From contig NZ_KE161030.1 of NCBI RefSeq assembly GCF_000412335.2, positions 4,812,801-4,876,800 on the forward strand: 64,000 nt of DNA, given 5' to 3'. The position numbers were made by a program, and so were the translations under genes. Under the pieces are notes generated by a model that was given only the letters and a program-made list of their open reading frames with translations, did no database searches and had not been told where the DNA came from. The DNA is from Cedecea davisae DSM 4568 (GTDB lineage Bacteria > Pseudomonadota > Gammaproteobacteria > Enterobacterales > Enterobacteriaceae). This document shows, in pieces, positions 39,850 to 50,536 of this stretch; the first letter of the stretch is position 1, and every line of letters starts with the position of its first letter.

Positions 39850-40690
39850 ATGCCTCGGTTACCGGCTGGCGCTGCTCTCCGTCGCGCACTGCCGCATACA
39901 GGCGGCTCCATAATCCCTCGCCCAGGGTTTTGGTGACTATCAAACCCTGGTGCTCAAAACTCTCCACCACCCAGTGCGGTAGGGCGGCAATGCCCATCCG
40001 CGCCGACACCATCTGGATCAGCAGCAGCGTGTTATCTACGCTTTTCAGCGAAGGGCTAACGCCCGCCGGCTGCAGGAAGTTACGCCAGATGTCCATGCGG
40101 CTACGCTGTACCGGGTAAATCAACAGAGTTTCGCTGGCTAAATCTTCAGGTTCAATACTCGCTTTGTGCGCCAGCGGATGGTCAGTGGCGACAACCAGGC
40201 GCACTTCAAAATCAAACATCGGCGAATAATGCAGCCCGCTGCGCGGCAGGATATCGGAGGTTAATACGATATCCAGCTCGCCTTGCTGCAGGGCTGGCTG
40301 CGGGTCAAAAGTGACGCCTGATTTAAAGTCCATTTCCACCTGCGGCCAGTGCAGACGGAAATTCTCCAGCGCCGGGGTCAGCCATTGAATACAGCTGTGG
40401 CACTCAATCGCAATGCGCAGCCGCGTTTGATGAGGTTCGTTACATGCCTGCAGCGCGCGTCCAATTTGCGGAAGCACCTGCTCCGCAAGCTGTAACAGAA
40501 TTTCGCCCTGAGGCGTAAAACGAAGTGGCTGACTTTTACGAACGAACAGGCGGAAGCCGAGACGCTGCTCCAGATCGCTGAACTGGTGAGAGAGAGCAGA
40601 CTGAGTCTGATGCAGGGCCGCAGCCGCGGCGGCGAGGGAGCCGCAGTTTTGCAACGCTTGCAGCGTCCGCAGGTGTTTAATCTCGATCAT
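39737..40690 (-). CDS. metR: LysR-type regulator MetR
   Basis: Homocysteine-responsive activator of metE, metA, metF, metH and glyA. The 317-residue protein has an N-terminal winged helix-turn-helix ([30 protein letters not shown]) and a periplasmic-binding-protein-like effector domain from about residue 90. Divergent from metE; a perfect MetR site touches its own start codon, consistent with autoregulation. Its 3' end overlaps bioP. Confidence 0.97.
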   Translation of the reverse strand: MIEIKHLRTLQALQNCGSLAAAAAALHQTQSALSHQFSDLEQRLGFRLFVRKSQPLRFTPQGEILLQLAEQVLPQIGRALQACNEPHQTRLRIAIECHSCIQWLTPALENFRLHWPQVEMDFKSGVTFDPQPALQQGELDIVLTSDILPRSGLHYSPMFDFEVRLVVATDHPLAHKASIEPEDLASETLLIYPVQRSRMDIWRNFLQPAGVSPSLKSVDNTLLLIQMVSARMGIAALPHWVVESFEHQGLIVTKTLGEGLWSRLYAAVRDGEQRQPVTEAFIRSTRQHACDHLPFVKNAERPTGDVPTARPLSPFPQ

Positions 40691-40723
40691 GAAAGTCCTT
40701 CACTTCGTCATGAACAAATTGCG
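40690..40723. promoter_or_regulatory. MetR-binding sites between metR and metE
   Basis: TGAAAGTCCTTCA (40690-40702) is a perfect match to TGAA-N5-TTCA and overlaps the first base of the metR start codon. A second site at 40711-40723 has a good left half only (TGAACAAATTGCG). Two neighbouring sites of unequal quality are the pattern known for metE activation. Confidence 0.8.
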
Positions 40724-40761
40724 CTTGAGGAATATACAGTACCTGCTGATTATAGCGGTGT

Positions 40762-40785
40762 AAACATCTGGATGGCTAAATACAT
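40762..40785. promoter_or_regulatory. Possible MetJ boxes upstream of metE
   Basis: Tandem 8-mers AAACATCT and GGATGGCT match the MetJ consensus AGACGTCT at 6 and 5 of 8 positions, followed by a weak third (AAATACAT). MetJ with S-adenosylmethionine would repress metE here. Confidence 0.5.
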
Positions 40786-40807
40786 CGAACCGAATAGAGG
40801 AAACACC

Positions 40808-43069
40808 ATGACAATCCATAACCACACCCTCGGGTTCCCTCGCGTCGGCCTCAAGCGCGAGCTGAAAAAAGCACAAGAAAGCTACTGGGCAGGCAATACC
40901 TCCCGCGAAGAATTACTGGCGGTTGGCCGCGAACTGCGTGCCCGCCACTGGGACCAACAAAAACAGGCTGGCGTTGAGCTGCTGCCGGTGGGCGATTTCG
41001 CCTGGTACGACCATGTTCTGACCACCAGCCTGCTGCTCGGTAACGTGCCGGCTCGTCATCAGAGCAAAGATGGCAGCGTAGATATCGACACCCTGTTCCG
41101 TATTGGCCGCGGCCGCGCACCGACCGGTGAACCGGCTGCCGCCGCTGAAATGACCAAGTGGTTCAACACTAACTACCATTACATGGTGCCGGAATTCACC
41201 AAAGGCCAGCAGTTCAGACTCACCTGGACTCAACTGCTGGAAGAAGTGGATGAAGCGCTGGCGCTGGGCCATAAAGTGAAGCCTGTACTGCTGGGGCCGG
41301 TAACTTACCTCTGGCTTGGCAAAGTGAAAGGCGAGCAGTTTGACCGCCTCAGCCTGCTGAAAGATATCCTGCCGGTGTACCAGCAGGTGCTGGTCGAGCT
41401 GGCAAAACGCGGCGTTGAATGGGTACAAATTGACGAACCTGCGCTGGTTCTTGAACTGCCGCAGGCATGGTTGGATGCCTTTAAACCGGCCTATGACGCG
41501 CTGACCGGCCAAGTTAAGCTGCTGCTGACTACTTACTTCGAAGGCGTTGGCCCTAACCTGAACACCATCACCGCGCTGCCGGTGCAGGGCCTGCACGTAG
41601 ACTTCGTGCACGGTAAAGACGACGTGAACGAAATCCACAAGAAGCTGCCTGCTGACTGGCTGCTGTCCGCCGGAGTAATCAACGGTCGTAACGTATGGCG
41701 CGCTGACCTGACCGAGAAATACGCGCAGCTTAAAGCGCTGGTGGGCAAGCGTGACCTGTGGGTGGGCTCTTCTTGCTCCCTGCTGCACAGCCCACTCGAC
41801 CTGAGCGTGGAGACTCGTCTGGATGTGGAAGTGAAGAGCTGGTTTGCCTTTGCTCTGCAAAAGTGTGCCGAACTGTCTCTCCTGACCGAAGCTCTGAACA
41901 GCGGCGACACCGCTAAAATTGCCGAGTGGAGCGCGCCGATTCAGGCTCGCCGTAATTCTAAACGCGTACATAATGCCGCCGTTGGCGAGCGTCTGGCGCA
42001 GGTAACGGCTCAGGATAGCCAGCGTCAGAGCAGCTATAACGCCCGTGCCGCTGCCCAGCGCGCGCGCTTTAACCTGCCGGCATGGCCAACGACGACCATC
42101 GGTTCCTTCCCGCAAACCACTGAGATTCGCGGCCTGCGCCTGGACTTCAAGAAGGGGAATCTGGACGCTAACAACTATCGCACCGGCATTGCCGAACACA
42201 TTAAGCAGGCGATTATCGAGCAGGAACGCCTGGGGCTGGACGTGCTGGTACACGGCGAAGCCGAGCGTAACGACATGGTTGAATACTTTGGTGAGCACCT
42301 GGATGGCTTCGTATTCACCCAAAACGGCTGGGTACAGAGCTACGGTTCCCGCTGCGTTAAGCCGCCGGTTGTTATCGGCGATATCAGCCGCCCTGAGCCA
42401 ATTACCGTTGAGTGGGCTAAGTATGCGCAGTCCCTGACCGACAAACCGGTTAAAGGCATGCTGACCGGGCCTGTAACCATCCTCTGCTGGTCTTTCCCGC
42501 GTGAAGATGTGTCTCGCGAGACTATCGCTAAGCAGATTGCGCTGGCGCTGCGCGATGAAGTGGCGGACCTCGAAGAAGCGGGTATCGGCATCATTCAGAT
42601 TGATGAACCGGCCCTGCGTGAAGGCTTACCGCTGCGACAGTCCGACTGGCAGGCTTATCTGGAGTGGGGCGTTGAGGCCTTCCGCCTGAACGCCGCCGTG
42701 GTGCGCGATGACACCCAGATCCACACCCACATGTGCTACTGCGAGTTCAACGACATCATGGACTCCATTGCGGCGCTGGATGCGGACGTTATCACCATCG
42801 AAACCTCGCGCTCAGATATGGATCTGCTGGAGTCGTTCAAAGAGTTCGAATACCCGAACGAAATTGGGCCGGGCGTTTACGACATCCACTCCCCGAACGT
42901 GCCTGATGTGGAATGGATCGAGGCCCTGCTAAAGAAAGCGGCTGAGTCTGTCCCTTCCGAACGCCTGTGGGTTAACCCGGACTGCGGCCTGAAAACACGC
43001 GGCTGGCCGGAAACCCGCGCGGCGCTGGCTAATATGGTGAAAGCGGCGCAGAACCTGCGTAACGAATAA
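40808..43069 (+). CDS. metE: Cobalamin-independent methionine synthase
   Basis: Transfers a methyl group from 5-methyltetrahydropteroyl-tri-L-glutamate to homocysteine. The 753 residues equal E. coli. Two TIM-barrel halves are visible; the zinc ligands lie in the C-terminal half (HTHMCYCEF and [10 protein letters not shown], plus a Glu between). ATG 40808 with AGAGGAAA upstream is chosen; the open frame back to 40586 covers the metR start and the operators. Confidence 0.98.
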   Translation: MTIHNHTLGFPRVGLKRELKKAQESYWAGNTSREELLAVGRELRARHWDQQKQAGVELLPVGDFAWYDHVLTTSLLLGNVPARHQSKDGSVDIDTLFRIGRGRAPTGEPAAAAEMTKWFNTNYHYMVPEFTKGQQFRLTWTQLLEEVDEALALGHKVKPVLLGPVTYLWLGKVKGEQFDRLSLLKDILPVYQQVLVELAKRGVEWVQIDEPALVLELPQAWLDAFKPAYDALTGQVKLLLTTYFEGVGPNLNTITALPVQGLHVDFVHGKDDVNEIHKKLPADWLLSAGVINGRNVWRADLTEKYAQLKALVGKRDLWVGSSCSLLHSPLDLSVETRLDVEVKSWFAFALQKCAELSLLTEALNSGDTAKIAEWSAPIQARRNSKRVHNAAVGERLAQVTAQDSQRQSSYNARAAAQRARFNLPAWPTTTIGSFPQTTEIRGLRLDFKKGNLDANNYRTGIAEHIKQAIIEQERLGLDVLVHGEAERNDMVEYFGEHLDGFVFTQNGWVQSYGSRCVKPPVVIGDISRPEPITVEWAKYAQSLTDKPVKGMLTGPVTILCWSFPREDVSRETIAKQIALALRDEVADLEEAGIGIIQIDEPALREGLPLRQSDWQAYLEWGVEAFRLNAAVVRDDTQIHTHMCYCEFNDIMDSIAALDADVITIETSRSDMDLLESFKEFEYPNEIGPGVYDIHSPNVPDVEWIEALLKKAAESVPSERLWVNPDCGLKTRGWPETRAALANMVKAAQNLRNE

Positions 43070-43085
43070 TCCAAAAAAACAAAGT

Positions 43086-43106
43086 GGGGGCATTTAGCCC
43101 CCGTTT
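43086..43106. terminator. metE/ysgA intergenic terminator
   Basis: GGGGGC-ATTTA-GCCCCC stem-loop with a weak T tract on the + strand and seven T on the - strand side (AAAAAAAC before the stem). It sits between convergent metE and ysgA and may serve both. Confidence 0.75.
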
Positions 43107-43107
43107 C

Positions 43108-43935
43108 TTACTTCCTTACCCCATAGCGCTTAAACCACGCCAGCATTCGCTCCCAGCCATCCTTCGCCGACTCCTCATGATAGCTCGGGCGATAGTCCGC
43201 ATTAAAAGCATGACCCGCTTCCGGGTAAACTATGATTTCAGCATTGGCATTGGCCGCGCGTAAAGCCTGGCGCATGGTTTCAACGCTCTCCTGTGAAATG
43301 CCGGTATCCTGGCCGCCATAAAGTCCGAGCACTGGCGCATTAAGGTTGATGGCGATATCGACCGGGTGATGCGGAGAGTTCAGCGTTTTCTCGCCAGTCA
43401 GCTTGCCGTACCAGGCCACTGCGGCTTTAAGCTGCGGGTTATGCGCCGCGTACAGCCATGCTATGCGCCCGCCCCAGCAAAAGCCGGTGACCATCAGGCG
43501 GTGGGCGTCGCCGCCGTTGCGTGAAGCCCAGCTGGCTACGTGGTCGAGATCGCCCAACACCTGGCTGTCCGGTACTTTAAAGACCAGGCCGCTTAGCAAC
43601 GTGGGGATATCGGCGAAATCTCCCGGCTCGCCCTGGCGAAAATAAAGTTCGGGGGCGATGGCCAGATAGCCTTCGAGGGCCAGACGGCGGCAGACATCAC
43701 GGATATGTTCATGTACGCCAAAGATTTCCTGAATAACGATAACTACCGGCAGCGGGCCGTCGGCGTTTTTAGGCCTGGCATGGTAAGCAGGCATGTTGTC
43801 GCCCTGGCTTGGAATAGATGTTTCCCCGCACTGGATTGCTTCCTCCGGAGTGGAAACGACGGTAGAGGCAACGGGGGAGACCGCCGGTGCGAAGCCTTCA
43901 CCCGGTGTGTTATGTGTTGTTTGCTTTTGTTTCAT
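43108..43935 (-). CDS. ysgA: Dienelactone hydrolase family protein YsgA
   Basis: An alpha/beta hydrolase (275 residues) of the dienelactone hydrolase family. The cysteine nucleophile is in TGFCWGGR, and the acid and histidine in GLYGGQD and EAGHAFN. The first about 35 residues are a low-complexity extension also seen in E. coli. No dedicated pathway genes are nearby; its natural substrate is unknown. Confidence 0.92.
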   Translation of the reverse strand: MKQKQTTHNTPGEGFAPAVSPVASTVVSTPEEAIQCGETSIPSQGDNMPAYHARPKNADGPLPVVIVIQEIFGVHEHIRDVCRRLALEGYLAIAPELYFRQGEPGDFADIPTLLSGLVFKVPDSQVLGDLDHVASWASRNGGDAHRLMVTGFCWGGRIAWLYAAHNPQLKAAVAWYGKLTGEKTLNSPHHPVDIAINLNAPVLGLYGGQDTGISQESVETMRQALRAANANAEIIVYPEAGHAFNADYRPSYHEESAKDGWERMLAWFKRYGVRK

Positions 43936-44050
43936 GGTTTTCTCCGAACCAGCATTAGCGCAGTGTGATAACTATAGCCAGGATTAGTAACAAATCTGGT
44001 CGGCAAAAAACGCGAGCAATGGACAAAAACCAGGCCGATCGTCCTTTATG

Positions 44051-44145
44051 TGTGATGTGAATCACTAATGTGAATACAAATAATGTAATTTGTTTCATTC
44101 AAAGTGAGCGTCATCACGAAATTATGCTCAGGGGTTCTGTAAAGT
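44051..44145 (+). promoter_or_regulatory. udp promoter with two CRP sites
   Basis: CRP site TGTGATGTGAATCACT (44051-44066) and a second site AGTGAGCGTCATCACG (44103-44118) have centres 52 bases apart, the spacing I recall for the E. coli udp promoter (-93.5 and -41.5). A -10-like TAAAGT lies at 44140-44145, giving a start near 44152. CytR normally binds between the two CRP sites; the intervening sequence includes TTTGTTTCATTC, a plausible CytR target. Confidence 0.85.
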
Positions 44146-44189
44146 ATCGCTTTGCTTCTCCTGAAACCTACTCTACAGAGGAGTCTGTT

Positions 44190-44951
44190 ATGTCCAAGTC
44201 TGATGTTTTCCATCTCGGCCTCACCAAAAATGACCTCGAAGGGGCTACGCTTGCGATTGTCCCGGGCGATCCTGAGCGTGTGGAAAAAATCGCCGCGCTG
44301 ATGGACAAGCCGGTTAAGCTGGCTTCCCACCGTGAATTCACTTCCTGGCGTGCTGAACTGGACGGCAAGCCGGTTATCATCTGTTCTACCGGTATCGGCG
44401 GCCCTTCTACCTCTATCGCGGTTGAAGAACTGGCGCAGCTGGGTATTCGTACCTTCCTACGCGTGGGCACGACCGGCGCCATTCAGCCAAATATCAACGT
44501 GGGTGACGTGCTGGTGACAACCGCCTCCGTTCGCCTCGACGGTGCCAGCCTGCACTTTGCGCCGATGGAATACCCGGCAGTGGCAGACTTCGCTTGTACT
44601 ACCGCGCTGGTGGAGGCCGCTAAGGCCGTGGGCGCAACCACCCACATCGGCGTGACCGCTTCTTCAGACACCTTCTATCCGGGCCAGGAGCGCTATGACA
44701 CGCTTTCCGGCCGCGTAGTGAGCCGCTTTAAAGGCTCCATGAAGGAGTGGCAGGAGATGGGCGTGATGAACTACGAAATGGAATCCGCAACTCTGCTGAC
44801 CATGTGTTCCAGCCAGGGCCTGCGTGCGGGGATGGTTGCCGGGGTAATCGTGAACCGTACCCAGCAAGAGATCCCGAACGCTGAAACCATGAAGAAAACC
44901 GAAAGCCACGCGGTAAAAATCGTGGTGGAAGCGGCACGTCGCCTGCTGTAG
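44190..44951 (+). CDS. udp: Uridine phosphorylase
   Basis: Phosphorolysis of uridine to uracil and ribose-1-phosphate in pyrimidine salvage; hexameric and cytoplasmic. The 253 residues equal E. coli. [28 protein letters not shown] (the family signature) and [13 protein letters not shown] are diagnostic. ATG 44190 follows AGAGGAG; upstream in-frame starts lie in the operator region. Confidence 0.98.
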   Translation: MSKSDVFHLGLTKNDLEGATLAIVPGDPERVEKIAALMDKPVKLASHREFTSWRAELDGKPVIICSTGIGGPSTSIAVEELAQLGIRTFLRVGTTGAIQPNINVGDVLVTTASVRLDGASLHFAPMEYPAVADFACTTALVEAAKAVGATTHIGVTASSDTFYPGQERYDTLSGRVVSRFKGSMKEWQEMGVMNYEMESATLLTMCSSQGLRAGMVAGVIVNRTQQEIPNAETMKKTESHAVKIVVEAARRLL

Positions 44952-44973
44952 TTTTCCCCTCATGATGTCAAAG

Positions 44974-44997
44974 AGCCGGCGCTTGCCGGCTTTTTTT
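44974..44997 (+). terminator. udp terminator
   Basis: AGCCGGC-GCTT-GCCGGCT hairpin followed by seven T, 22 bases after udp. Confidence 0.9.
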
Positions 44998-45097
44998 ATG
45001 CTTTGCGCACCGCCTTCCGGAAAATACCTTTTCATCTGGACATTTATACAGCAGAATTTTACCGTGCAGCTGTTAGCGATGGTTTCAGGGGGGAAGC

Positions 45098-46531
45098 ATG
45101 GATATTTCACTGTTGTTTGGGCTGGGTATTGGGCTGGTCGGGTTATTAACCGGCTGGCTGCTCGCGAGCTTGCGTGCGGCTCAGCGCCAGGCGCTATTGC
45201 ATGAAGAACAGCGTGAAATCTATGGCGAGCTGGCTGCGGCACGGCAAGAGCTACAACAGAGCCAGCACTGGCGGGAAGAGTGCGAGCAACTCAACAGTGA
45301 AGTCCGTGCCCAAATGGAGATCAACAGCGGGCAGGAGGCGGATATCCGCGAGCTGACCACGCTGCTGGAGCAAACCCGGCTGAATGCCGAAGACAAACAT
45401 CGCCAGATGCTCAATAGCGAGCAGCGCCTGAATGAACAGTTCGAAAATCTGGCTAACCGCATCTTCGAGCAGAGCGGGCGCAAGGTGGAAGAGCAAAATC
45501 GCCAGAGCCTGAACGTACTGCTGTCGCCGCTGCGTGAACAGCTGGACGGTTTCCGCCGCCAGGTGCAGGAAAGCTTTGGCCAGGAAGCGCGTGAGCGCCA
45601 TACGCTAACTCACGAAATCAGGAACCTACAGCAGCTTAATGCACAAATGGCGCAGGAAGCCCTGAACCTGACAAAAGCGCTGAAGGGCGATAATAAAACC
45701 CAGGGCAACTGGGGCGAAGTGGTGCTAACTCGCGTGCTTGAAGCTTCCGGCCTGCGGGAAGGGCATGAATACCAGACCCAGGTAAACATCCAGCTGGAAA
45801 ACAACAGCCGTATGCAGCCGGACGTGATAGTTCGCCTGCCGCAGGGCAAAGACGTAGTTATCGATGCCAAAATGACGCTGGTCGCCTACGAGCGCTATTT
45901 TAACGGTGAAGATGAGTTAACGCGTGAAAGCGCGCTGAGCGAGCACATCGCCGCCGTTCGCAACCATATCCGCCTGCTGGGCCGCAAAGATTACCAGCAG
46001 CTTCCGGGGCTGCGCTCCCTCGACTACGTGTTGATGTTTATTCCCGTCGAGCCCGCTTTCCTGCTGGCTATCGACCGTCAGCCCGAATTGATTAGCGAAG
46101 CGTTGAAAAACAATATTATGCTGGTCAGCCCAACGACGCTGCTGGTGGCGCTGCGCACTATCGCCAATTTATGGCGCTATGAGCATCAGAGCCGTAATGC
46201 CCAGCAGATTGCCGAGCGGGCTGGAAGGCTGTACGACAAGATGCGCCTGTTTGTTGACGATATGTCCGCCATCGGCCAGAGCCTCGATAAAGCGCAGGAC
46301 AATTATCGCCAGGCGATGAAAAAACTTTCCTCCGGGCGTGGCAACATTCTGGTGCAGGCGGATGCCTTCCGCGGGCTTGGCGTTGAGGTTAAACGTGAGA
46401 TTAATCCCGAATGGGTAGATAAGGCCCGTCAGGATGACGAAGATAACGCGGCTCGTCTGGGCCACGAAGACGAAGAGTCGGCAAGCGAGGTCAATGATTT
46501 AACGCCGCGACGGTCGGTTGGAGAGCGTTGA
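45098..46531 (+). CDS. rmuC: DNA recombination protein RmuC
   Basis: A 477-residue protein with one N-terminal membrane helix (about 4-24), a long coiled-coil (about 25-190, rich in Glu, Gln, Arg) and a C-terminal PD-(D/E)XK-like nuclease domain (NWGEVVLTRVLEASGL, QPDVIVRLPQGKDVVIDAKMTL). In E. coli it limits inversion at short inverted repeats and contributes to phage defence. Stands alone between udp and ubiE. Confidence 0.95.
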   Translation: MDISLLFGLGIGLVGLLTGWLLASLRAAQRQALLHEEQREIYGELAAARQELQQSQHWREECEQLNSEVRAQMEINSGQEADIRELTTLLEQTRLNAEDKHRQMLNSEQRLNEQFENLANRIFEQSGRKVEEQNRQSLNVLLSPLREQLDGFRRQVQESFGQEARERHTLTHEIRNLQQLNAQMAQEALNLTKALKGDNKTQGNWGEVVLTRVLEASGLREGHEYQTQVNIQLENNSRMQPDVIVRLPQGKDVVIDAKMTLVAYERYFNGEDELTRESALSEHIAAVRNHIRLLGRKDYQQLPGLRSLDYVLMFIPVEPAFLLAIDRQPELISEALKNNIMLVSPTTLLVALRTIANLWRYEHQSRNAQQIAERAGRLYDKMRLFVDDMSAIGQSLDKAQDNYRQAMKKLSSGRGNILVQADAFRGLGVEVKREINPEWVDKARQDDEDNAARLGHEDEESASEVNDLTPRRSVGER

Positions 46532-46622
46532 GCTAAGGTTTAGTCGCGCGGTTGAATCATAGGGCTTTAGCGCCCATTCTGTTACACTTCACGAACATTT
46601 TCTTGATTAAGCAGGCATTGAG

Positions 46623-47393
46623 ATGGTTGACGAATCCCAGGAATCTAAGTCCCAGGAAACAACGCACTTTGGCTTCCGTACCGTAGCTAAAGAGCAAAAG
46701 GTCGATATGGTGGCGAATGTGTTCCACTCTGTTGCGGCAAAATACGATGTGATGAACGATTTAATGTCGTTCGGTATTCATCGCCTGTGGAAGCGCTACA
46801 CGATTGACTGCAGCGGCGTACGCCGCGGCCAGCGCGTGCTCGACCTGGCGGGTGGCACCGGTGACCTGACGGCGAAGTTCTCGCGTCTGGTGGGTGAAAC
46901 CGGCGAAGTCGTACTGGCGGATATCAACGACTCAATGCTGAAAATGGGGCGCGAAAAGCTGCGCAACATCGGTATTGTCGGCAATGTAAGCTACGTTCAG
47001 GCCAACGCCGAAGCGCTGCCGTTCCCGGACAATACTTTTGACTGCATCACCATCTCCTTCGGTTTGCGTAACGTTACGGATAAAGACGCCGCGCTGCGCT
47101 CGATGTTCCGCGTGCTGAAGCCGGGCGGCCGCCTGCTGGTGCTGGAGTTCTCCAAACCTGCCTTTGAGCCGCTGAATAAAGCTTATGATGCTTATTCGTT
47201 CCACATTCTGCCGCGTATCGGCGAAATGGTGGCTCAGGACGGCGAAAGCTACCGTTATCTTGCGGAGTCCATCCGCATGCACCCTGACCAGGAAACGCTG
47301 AAGGCGATGATGGAAGAAGCCGGGTTTGAAAACACCACCTATTTCAATTTGACCGGCGGGATTGTTGCCCTGCACCGCGGTTATAAATTTTAA
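46623..47393 (+). CDS. ubiE: Ubiquinone/menaquinone C-methyltransferase
   Basis: SAM-dependent C-methylation of demethylmenaquinone and 2-methoxy-6-polyprenyl-1,4-benzoquinol. The Rossmann motif [37 protein letters not shown] and [16 protein letters not shown] are family signatures. At 256 residues it is five longer than E. coli because the N terminus carries a small repeat (SQESKSQE). First of ubiE-ubiJ-ubiB, with intergenic spacing of 14 bases to ubiJ. Confidence 0.97.
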   Translation: MVDESQESKSQETTHFGFRTVAKEQKVDMVANVFHSVAAKYDVMNDLMSFGIHRLWKRYTIDCSGVRRGQRVLDLAGGTGDLTAKFSRLVGETGEVVLADINDSMLKMGREKLRNIGIVGNVSYVQANAEALPFPDNTFDCITISFGLRNVTDKDAALRSMFRVLKPGGRLLVLEFSKPAFEPLNKAYDAYSFHILPRIGEMVAQDGESYRYLAESIRMHPDQETLKAMMEEAGFENTTYFNLTGGIVALHRGYKF

Positions 47394-47407
47394 CCAGGGG
47401 AGCATCG

Positions 47408-48013
47408 ATGCCATTCACTCCGCTTATCACCGCCGGAATTGAGGGTGTGCTTAACACCTTCCTCTGGCGCGATCGCAGCCTCAAATCAGCGCGCCAGCGT
47501 CTTCAGGGCAAGACGCTTCGCGTAACGTTGAAAGAGATTTCTTCGCCGCTGGTGCTGGTGTTCAGTGAACAGCAGCTGGACGTCTTAAGCCAGTGGGAAG
47601 GTGAGGCGGACTGTAGCGTCACGACCCGCATCGGCGTGCTGCCTAAGCTGCGCGACCGCCAACAGCTCACCGCGCTAATCCGCAGCGGCGAGCTGGAAGT
47701 GGAGGGCGATATTCAGGTGGTACAAAACCTGGCTTCGTTGATGGATCTCGCGGAATTCGATCCTGCGGAGCTGCTGGCGCCGTATATCGGTGACATCGCG
47801 GCTGAAGGTATCAGCAAAGTGGCCCGTAACGGCGGTAAGCTGCTCAAAAAGGGTTTTAGCCGTAATCGGCAATACCTGGCTGAAACGCTTACCGAAGAGT
47901 GGCGCGTGGCGCCGGGGCAGCTGGAAGTGGCATGGTTCGCAGAGGAAACCGCAGCGCTGGCACGCTCGGTCGAAGCCTTTAGCGAGCGTCTGGACAAGCT
48001 GGAGGGCAAATGA
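47408..48013 (+). CDS. ubiJ: Ubiquinone biosynthesis accessory factor UbiJ
   Basis: A 201-residue SCP2-domain protein that binds hydrophobic ubiquinone intermediates within the soluble Ubi complex with UbiK. The SCP2 domain covers about residues 10-115 and the C-terminal part is helical, ending in a likely coiled-coil ([19 protein letters not shown]). Overlaps ubiB by four bases (ATGA). The E. coli 3' region also produces the EsrE RNA; I cannot judge that here. Confidence 0.95.
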   Translation: MPFTPLITAGIEGVLNTFLWRDRSLKSARQRLQGKTLRVTLKEISSPLVLVFSEQQLDVLSQWEGEADCSVTTRIGVLPKLRDRQQLTALIRSGELEVEGDIQVVQNLASLMDLAEFDPAELLAPYIGDIAAEGISKVARNGGKLLKKGFSRNRQYLAETLTEEWRVAPGQLEVAWFAEETAALARSVEAFSERLDKLEGK

Positions 48014-49650
48014 CGCCAGGAGAACTTCGTCGTCTTTACTTCATTGTCCGTATCTTCCTGAGCTATGGTCTCGATGAGCTAATCCCCAAAATTCGCCTTA
48101 CGCTGCCGCTTCGAATCTGGCGGCGCTGCCTGTTCTGGATGCCAAATCGCCACCGCGACAAGCCGCTTGGCGAGCGCCTGCGCCTTGCGCTGCAGGAGCT
48201 TGGGCCGGTGTGGATAAAGTTTGGTCAAATGCTCTCTACGCGCCGCGATCTCTTCCCGCCGGTGATTGCCGACCAGCTTGCGATGTTGCAGGACAGGGTT
48301 GCCCCGTTTGACGGCAAGCTCGCGCAGCAGCAGATAGAGCTGGCGATGGGCGGGATCCCGGTGGAAAGCTGGTTCGACGATTTTGACATTAAGCCGCTGG
48401 CTTCCGCCTCTATTGCTCAGGTGCATACCGCGCGCCTTAAAGAAAGCGGCAAAGAAGTGGTTATTAAGGTTATCCGCCCCGATATCCTGCCGGTGATTAA
48501 GGCGGATATGAAGCTTATCTACCGCCTCGCCCGCTGGGTTCCGCGCCTGCTGCCTGATGGCCGCCGTTTGCGCCCGCTCGAAGTGGTTCGCGAGTATGAA
48601 AAGACGCTGATCGACGAGCTAAACCTGCTGCGTGAAGCCGCGAACGCCATTCAGCTGCGGCGGAACTTCGAAAATAGCCCGATGTTGTATGTGCCTGAGG
48701 TTTACTCGGACTACTGTAGCGAAAACATGATGGTAATGGAGCGGATTTACGGTATTCCGGTTTCCGATACCGTCGCGCTTGAAGCCCAGGGCACCAACAT
48801 GAAACTGCTCGCCGAGCGAGGCGTGCAGGTGTTCTTTACCCAGGTATTCCGCGACAGCTTTTTCCATGCGGATATGCATCCGGGGAATATCTTTGTCAGC
48901 TATGAGCACCCGCAAGATCCGAAGTATATCGGCATCGACTGCGGCATTGTCGGCTCACTCAACAAGGAAGATAAGCGCTATCTGGCGGAAAACTTTATCG
49001 CCTTCTTTAACCGCGATTATCGTAAAGTGGCCGAGCTGCATGTGGACTCAGGCTGGGTTCCGCCGGACACCAATGTTGAAGAGTTCGAGTTTGCCATTCG
49101 CACAGTTTGCGAGCCGATTTTTGAGAAACCGCTGGCGGAGATTTCGTTTGGTCACGTGCTGCTGAACCTGTTCAACACCGCGCGTCGCTTCAATATGGAA
49201 GTTCAGCCACAGCTGGTTTTACTGCAAAAGACGCTTTTATACGTTGAAGGGGTCGGTCGGCAGCTCTATCCACAGCTTGATTTGTGGAAAACGGCGAAAC
49301 CTTTCCTGGAAAGTTGGATCAAAGATCAGGTGGGTATTCCTGCCCTGGTGAGAGCTTTTAAAGAAAAAGCGCCCTTCTGGGTGGAAAAAATGCCGGAGTT
49401 GCCGGAACTGGTGTACAACAGTTTGCGCCAGGGCAAGCAATTACAGCATAGCGTTGATAAAATTCAGCGCGACCTGCAACTTCATCACGTGCGGCAGGGA
49501 CAGTCGCGTTATCTGTTCGGCATAGGCGCCACGCTGATTTTGAGCGGCACGCTGCTGCTCATCAATAAGCCGGAGTGGGCGTTGATGCCCGCCTGGTTGA
49601 TGGCGGGCGGTATCGTCGTCTGGCTGATTGGCTGGCGGCGCTCTGCCTGA
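48010..49650 (+). CDS. ubiB: Atypical kinase/ATPase UbiB
   Basis: ADCK/COQ8-family protein (546 residues) required for ubiquinone synthesis, anchored by two C-terminal membrane helices (about 500-540). Visible are the Lys-x-Gly-Gln region [17 protein letters not shown], the Ala-rich nucleotide loop [11 protein letters not shown], the catalytic HADMHPGN and the metal-binding GIDCGIVG. Probably an ATPase rather than a protein kinase, by family knowledge. Confidence 0.96.
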   Translation: MTPGELRRLYFIVRIFLSYGLDELIPKIRLTLPLRIWRRCLFWMPNRHRDKPLGERLRLALQELGPVWIKFGQMLSTRRDLFPPVIADQLAMLQDRVAPFDGKLAQQQIELAMGGIPVESWFDDFDIKPLASASIAQVHTARLKESGKEVVIKVIRPDILPVIKADMKLIYRLARWVPRLLPDGRRLRPLEVVREYEKTLIDELNLLREAANAIQLRRNFENSPMLYVPEVYSDYCSENMMVMERIYGIPVSDTVALEAQGTNMKLLAERGVQVFFTQVFRDSFFHADMHPGNIFVSYEHPQDPKYIGIDCGIVGSLNKEDKRYLAENFIAFFNRDYRKVAELHVDSGWVPPDTNVEEFEFAIRTVCEPIFEKPLAEISFGHVLLNLFNTARRFNMEVQPQLVLLQKTLLYVEGVGRQLYPQLDLWKTAKPFLESWIKDQVGIPALVRAFKEKAPFWVEKMPELPELVYNSLRQGKQLQHSVDKIQRDLQLHHVRQGQSRYLFGIGATLILSGTLLLINKPEWALMPAWLMAGGIVVWLIGWRRSA

Positions 49651-49680
49651 ACTTTAATCGGAATTAACGGATGATTGCCG

Positions 49681-49686
49681 TATAAT
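49681..49686 (+). promoter_or_regulatory. Possible tatA -10 element
   Basis: A perfect TATAAT lies 42 bases before tatA, after the ubiB stop. No good -35 is present at 16-18 bases, so the call is weak. Confidence 0.45.
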
Positions 49687-49727
49687 AGCGGCTCTCATTG
49701 CCTGAATATCTTTATACGGGAGTCGGT

Positions 49728-49982
49728 ATGGGCATCAGTTGGCCACAATTGTTAATCATTGTTGTTATCGTTGTTTTATTGTTTGGCACCAAGAAACTGG
49801 GCTCTTTAGGCTCGGATCTCGGCGCATCAATCAAAGGCTTTAAAAAAGCCATGGGCGATGATGACAGCAAAGAGAAAGAAAATGGCGAGAAGGATGCTGA
49901 TTTTGCAGCGAAATCCCTCTCTGAGAAACCGAGCGACGTGAAAAAAGACGAAGCGAAGAGCAACGATAAAGAGCAGGTATAA
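49728..49982 (+). CDS. tatA: Twin-arginine translocase subunit TatA
   Basis: Forms the size-variable pore of the Tat system for folded proteins. The 84-residue protein has a short N-terminal membrane helix (about 3-20), the FGTKKLG hinge, an amphipathic helix ([13 protein letters not shown]) and a charged tail. ATG 49728 with GGGAG upstream fits the family MGIS start; the open frame to 49698 is not needed. Confidence 0.97.
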   Translation: MGISWPQLLIIVVIVVLLFGTKKLGSLGSDLGASIKGFKKAMGDDDSKEKENGEKDADFAAKSLSEKPSDVKKDEAKSNDKEQV

Positions 49983-49985
49983 ATC

Positions 49986-50534
49986 GTGTTCGACATTGGT
50001 TTTGGCGAACTGCTGCTGGTATTCGTGATTGGCCTCATTGTGCTGGGGCCCCAGCGGCTGCCGGTGGCGGTAAAAACGGTGGTGGGTTGGGTGCGCGCGC
50101 TGCGTTCACTCGCCACTACGGTGCAGAACGAACTCGCTCAGGAACTGAAGCTGCAGGAACTGCAGGACAGCCTGAAAAAGGTCGAGAAAGCCAGCATGGA
50201 CAATCTGACGCCCGAGCTGAAGGCGTCGATGGACGAGCTGCGCCAGGCCGCCGAGTCGATGAAACGTTCCTATACCCAACACGATCCTGAAAAGAAAAGT
50301 GACGAAGCCCATACTATCCATAACCCGCTGGTGAAGGATGAGGAGCTAAGTCACGAAGGCGTTACGCCAGCCGCAGCGGCGCACCAGGCCAGCGCGCCTG
50401 ACGTTGTTCCGCAGGAGCCTGCTCCTGAGCCTGCGGCGGCAGTAGAGCCGGCTGTGGTTGAACACCCGGTTAAACCTGCCCCGGAAGCCGCGTCCGTCGC
50501 GCCCTCAATGCAACCCCCGAGTGAAAAATCGTAA
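49986..50534 (+). CDS. tatB: Twin-arginine translocase subunit TatB
   Basis: Receptor-complex subunit with TatC. The N-terminal membrane helix starts [25 protein letters not shown] with the conserved Glu8, followed by amphipathic helices and a long Pro/Ala/Glu-rich tail. At 182 residues it is about ten longer than E. coli because the tail is expanded. The start is GTG, three bases after tatA, as in E. coli. Confidence 0.96.
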   Translation: MFDIGFGELLLVFVIGLIVLGPQRLPVAVKTVVGWVRALRSLATTVQNELAQELKLQELQDSLKKVEKASMDNLTPELKASMDELRQAAESMKRSYTQHDPEKKSDEAHTIHNPLVKDEELSHEGVTPAAAAHQASAPDVVPQEPAPEPAAAVEPAVVEHPVKPAPEAASVAPSMQPPSEKS

Positions 50535-50536
50535 TC

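Noticed and set aside
39849..40690. Possible prophage or mobile island in the window
   Set aside because: Throughout the 64 kb, gene order follows the conserved enterobacterial backbone. I saw no integrase other than XerC, no transposase, no direct-repeat attachment sites beyond the proM array, and no obvious change in codon style.
40913..42322. A 469-codon ORF antisense to metE
   Set aside because: It is a mirror of the codon bias of a long, well-conserved gene; no family features and no ribosome site are seen.
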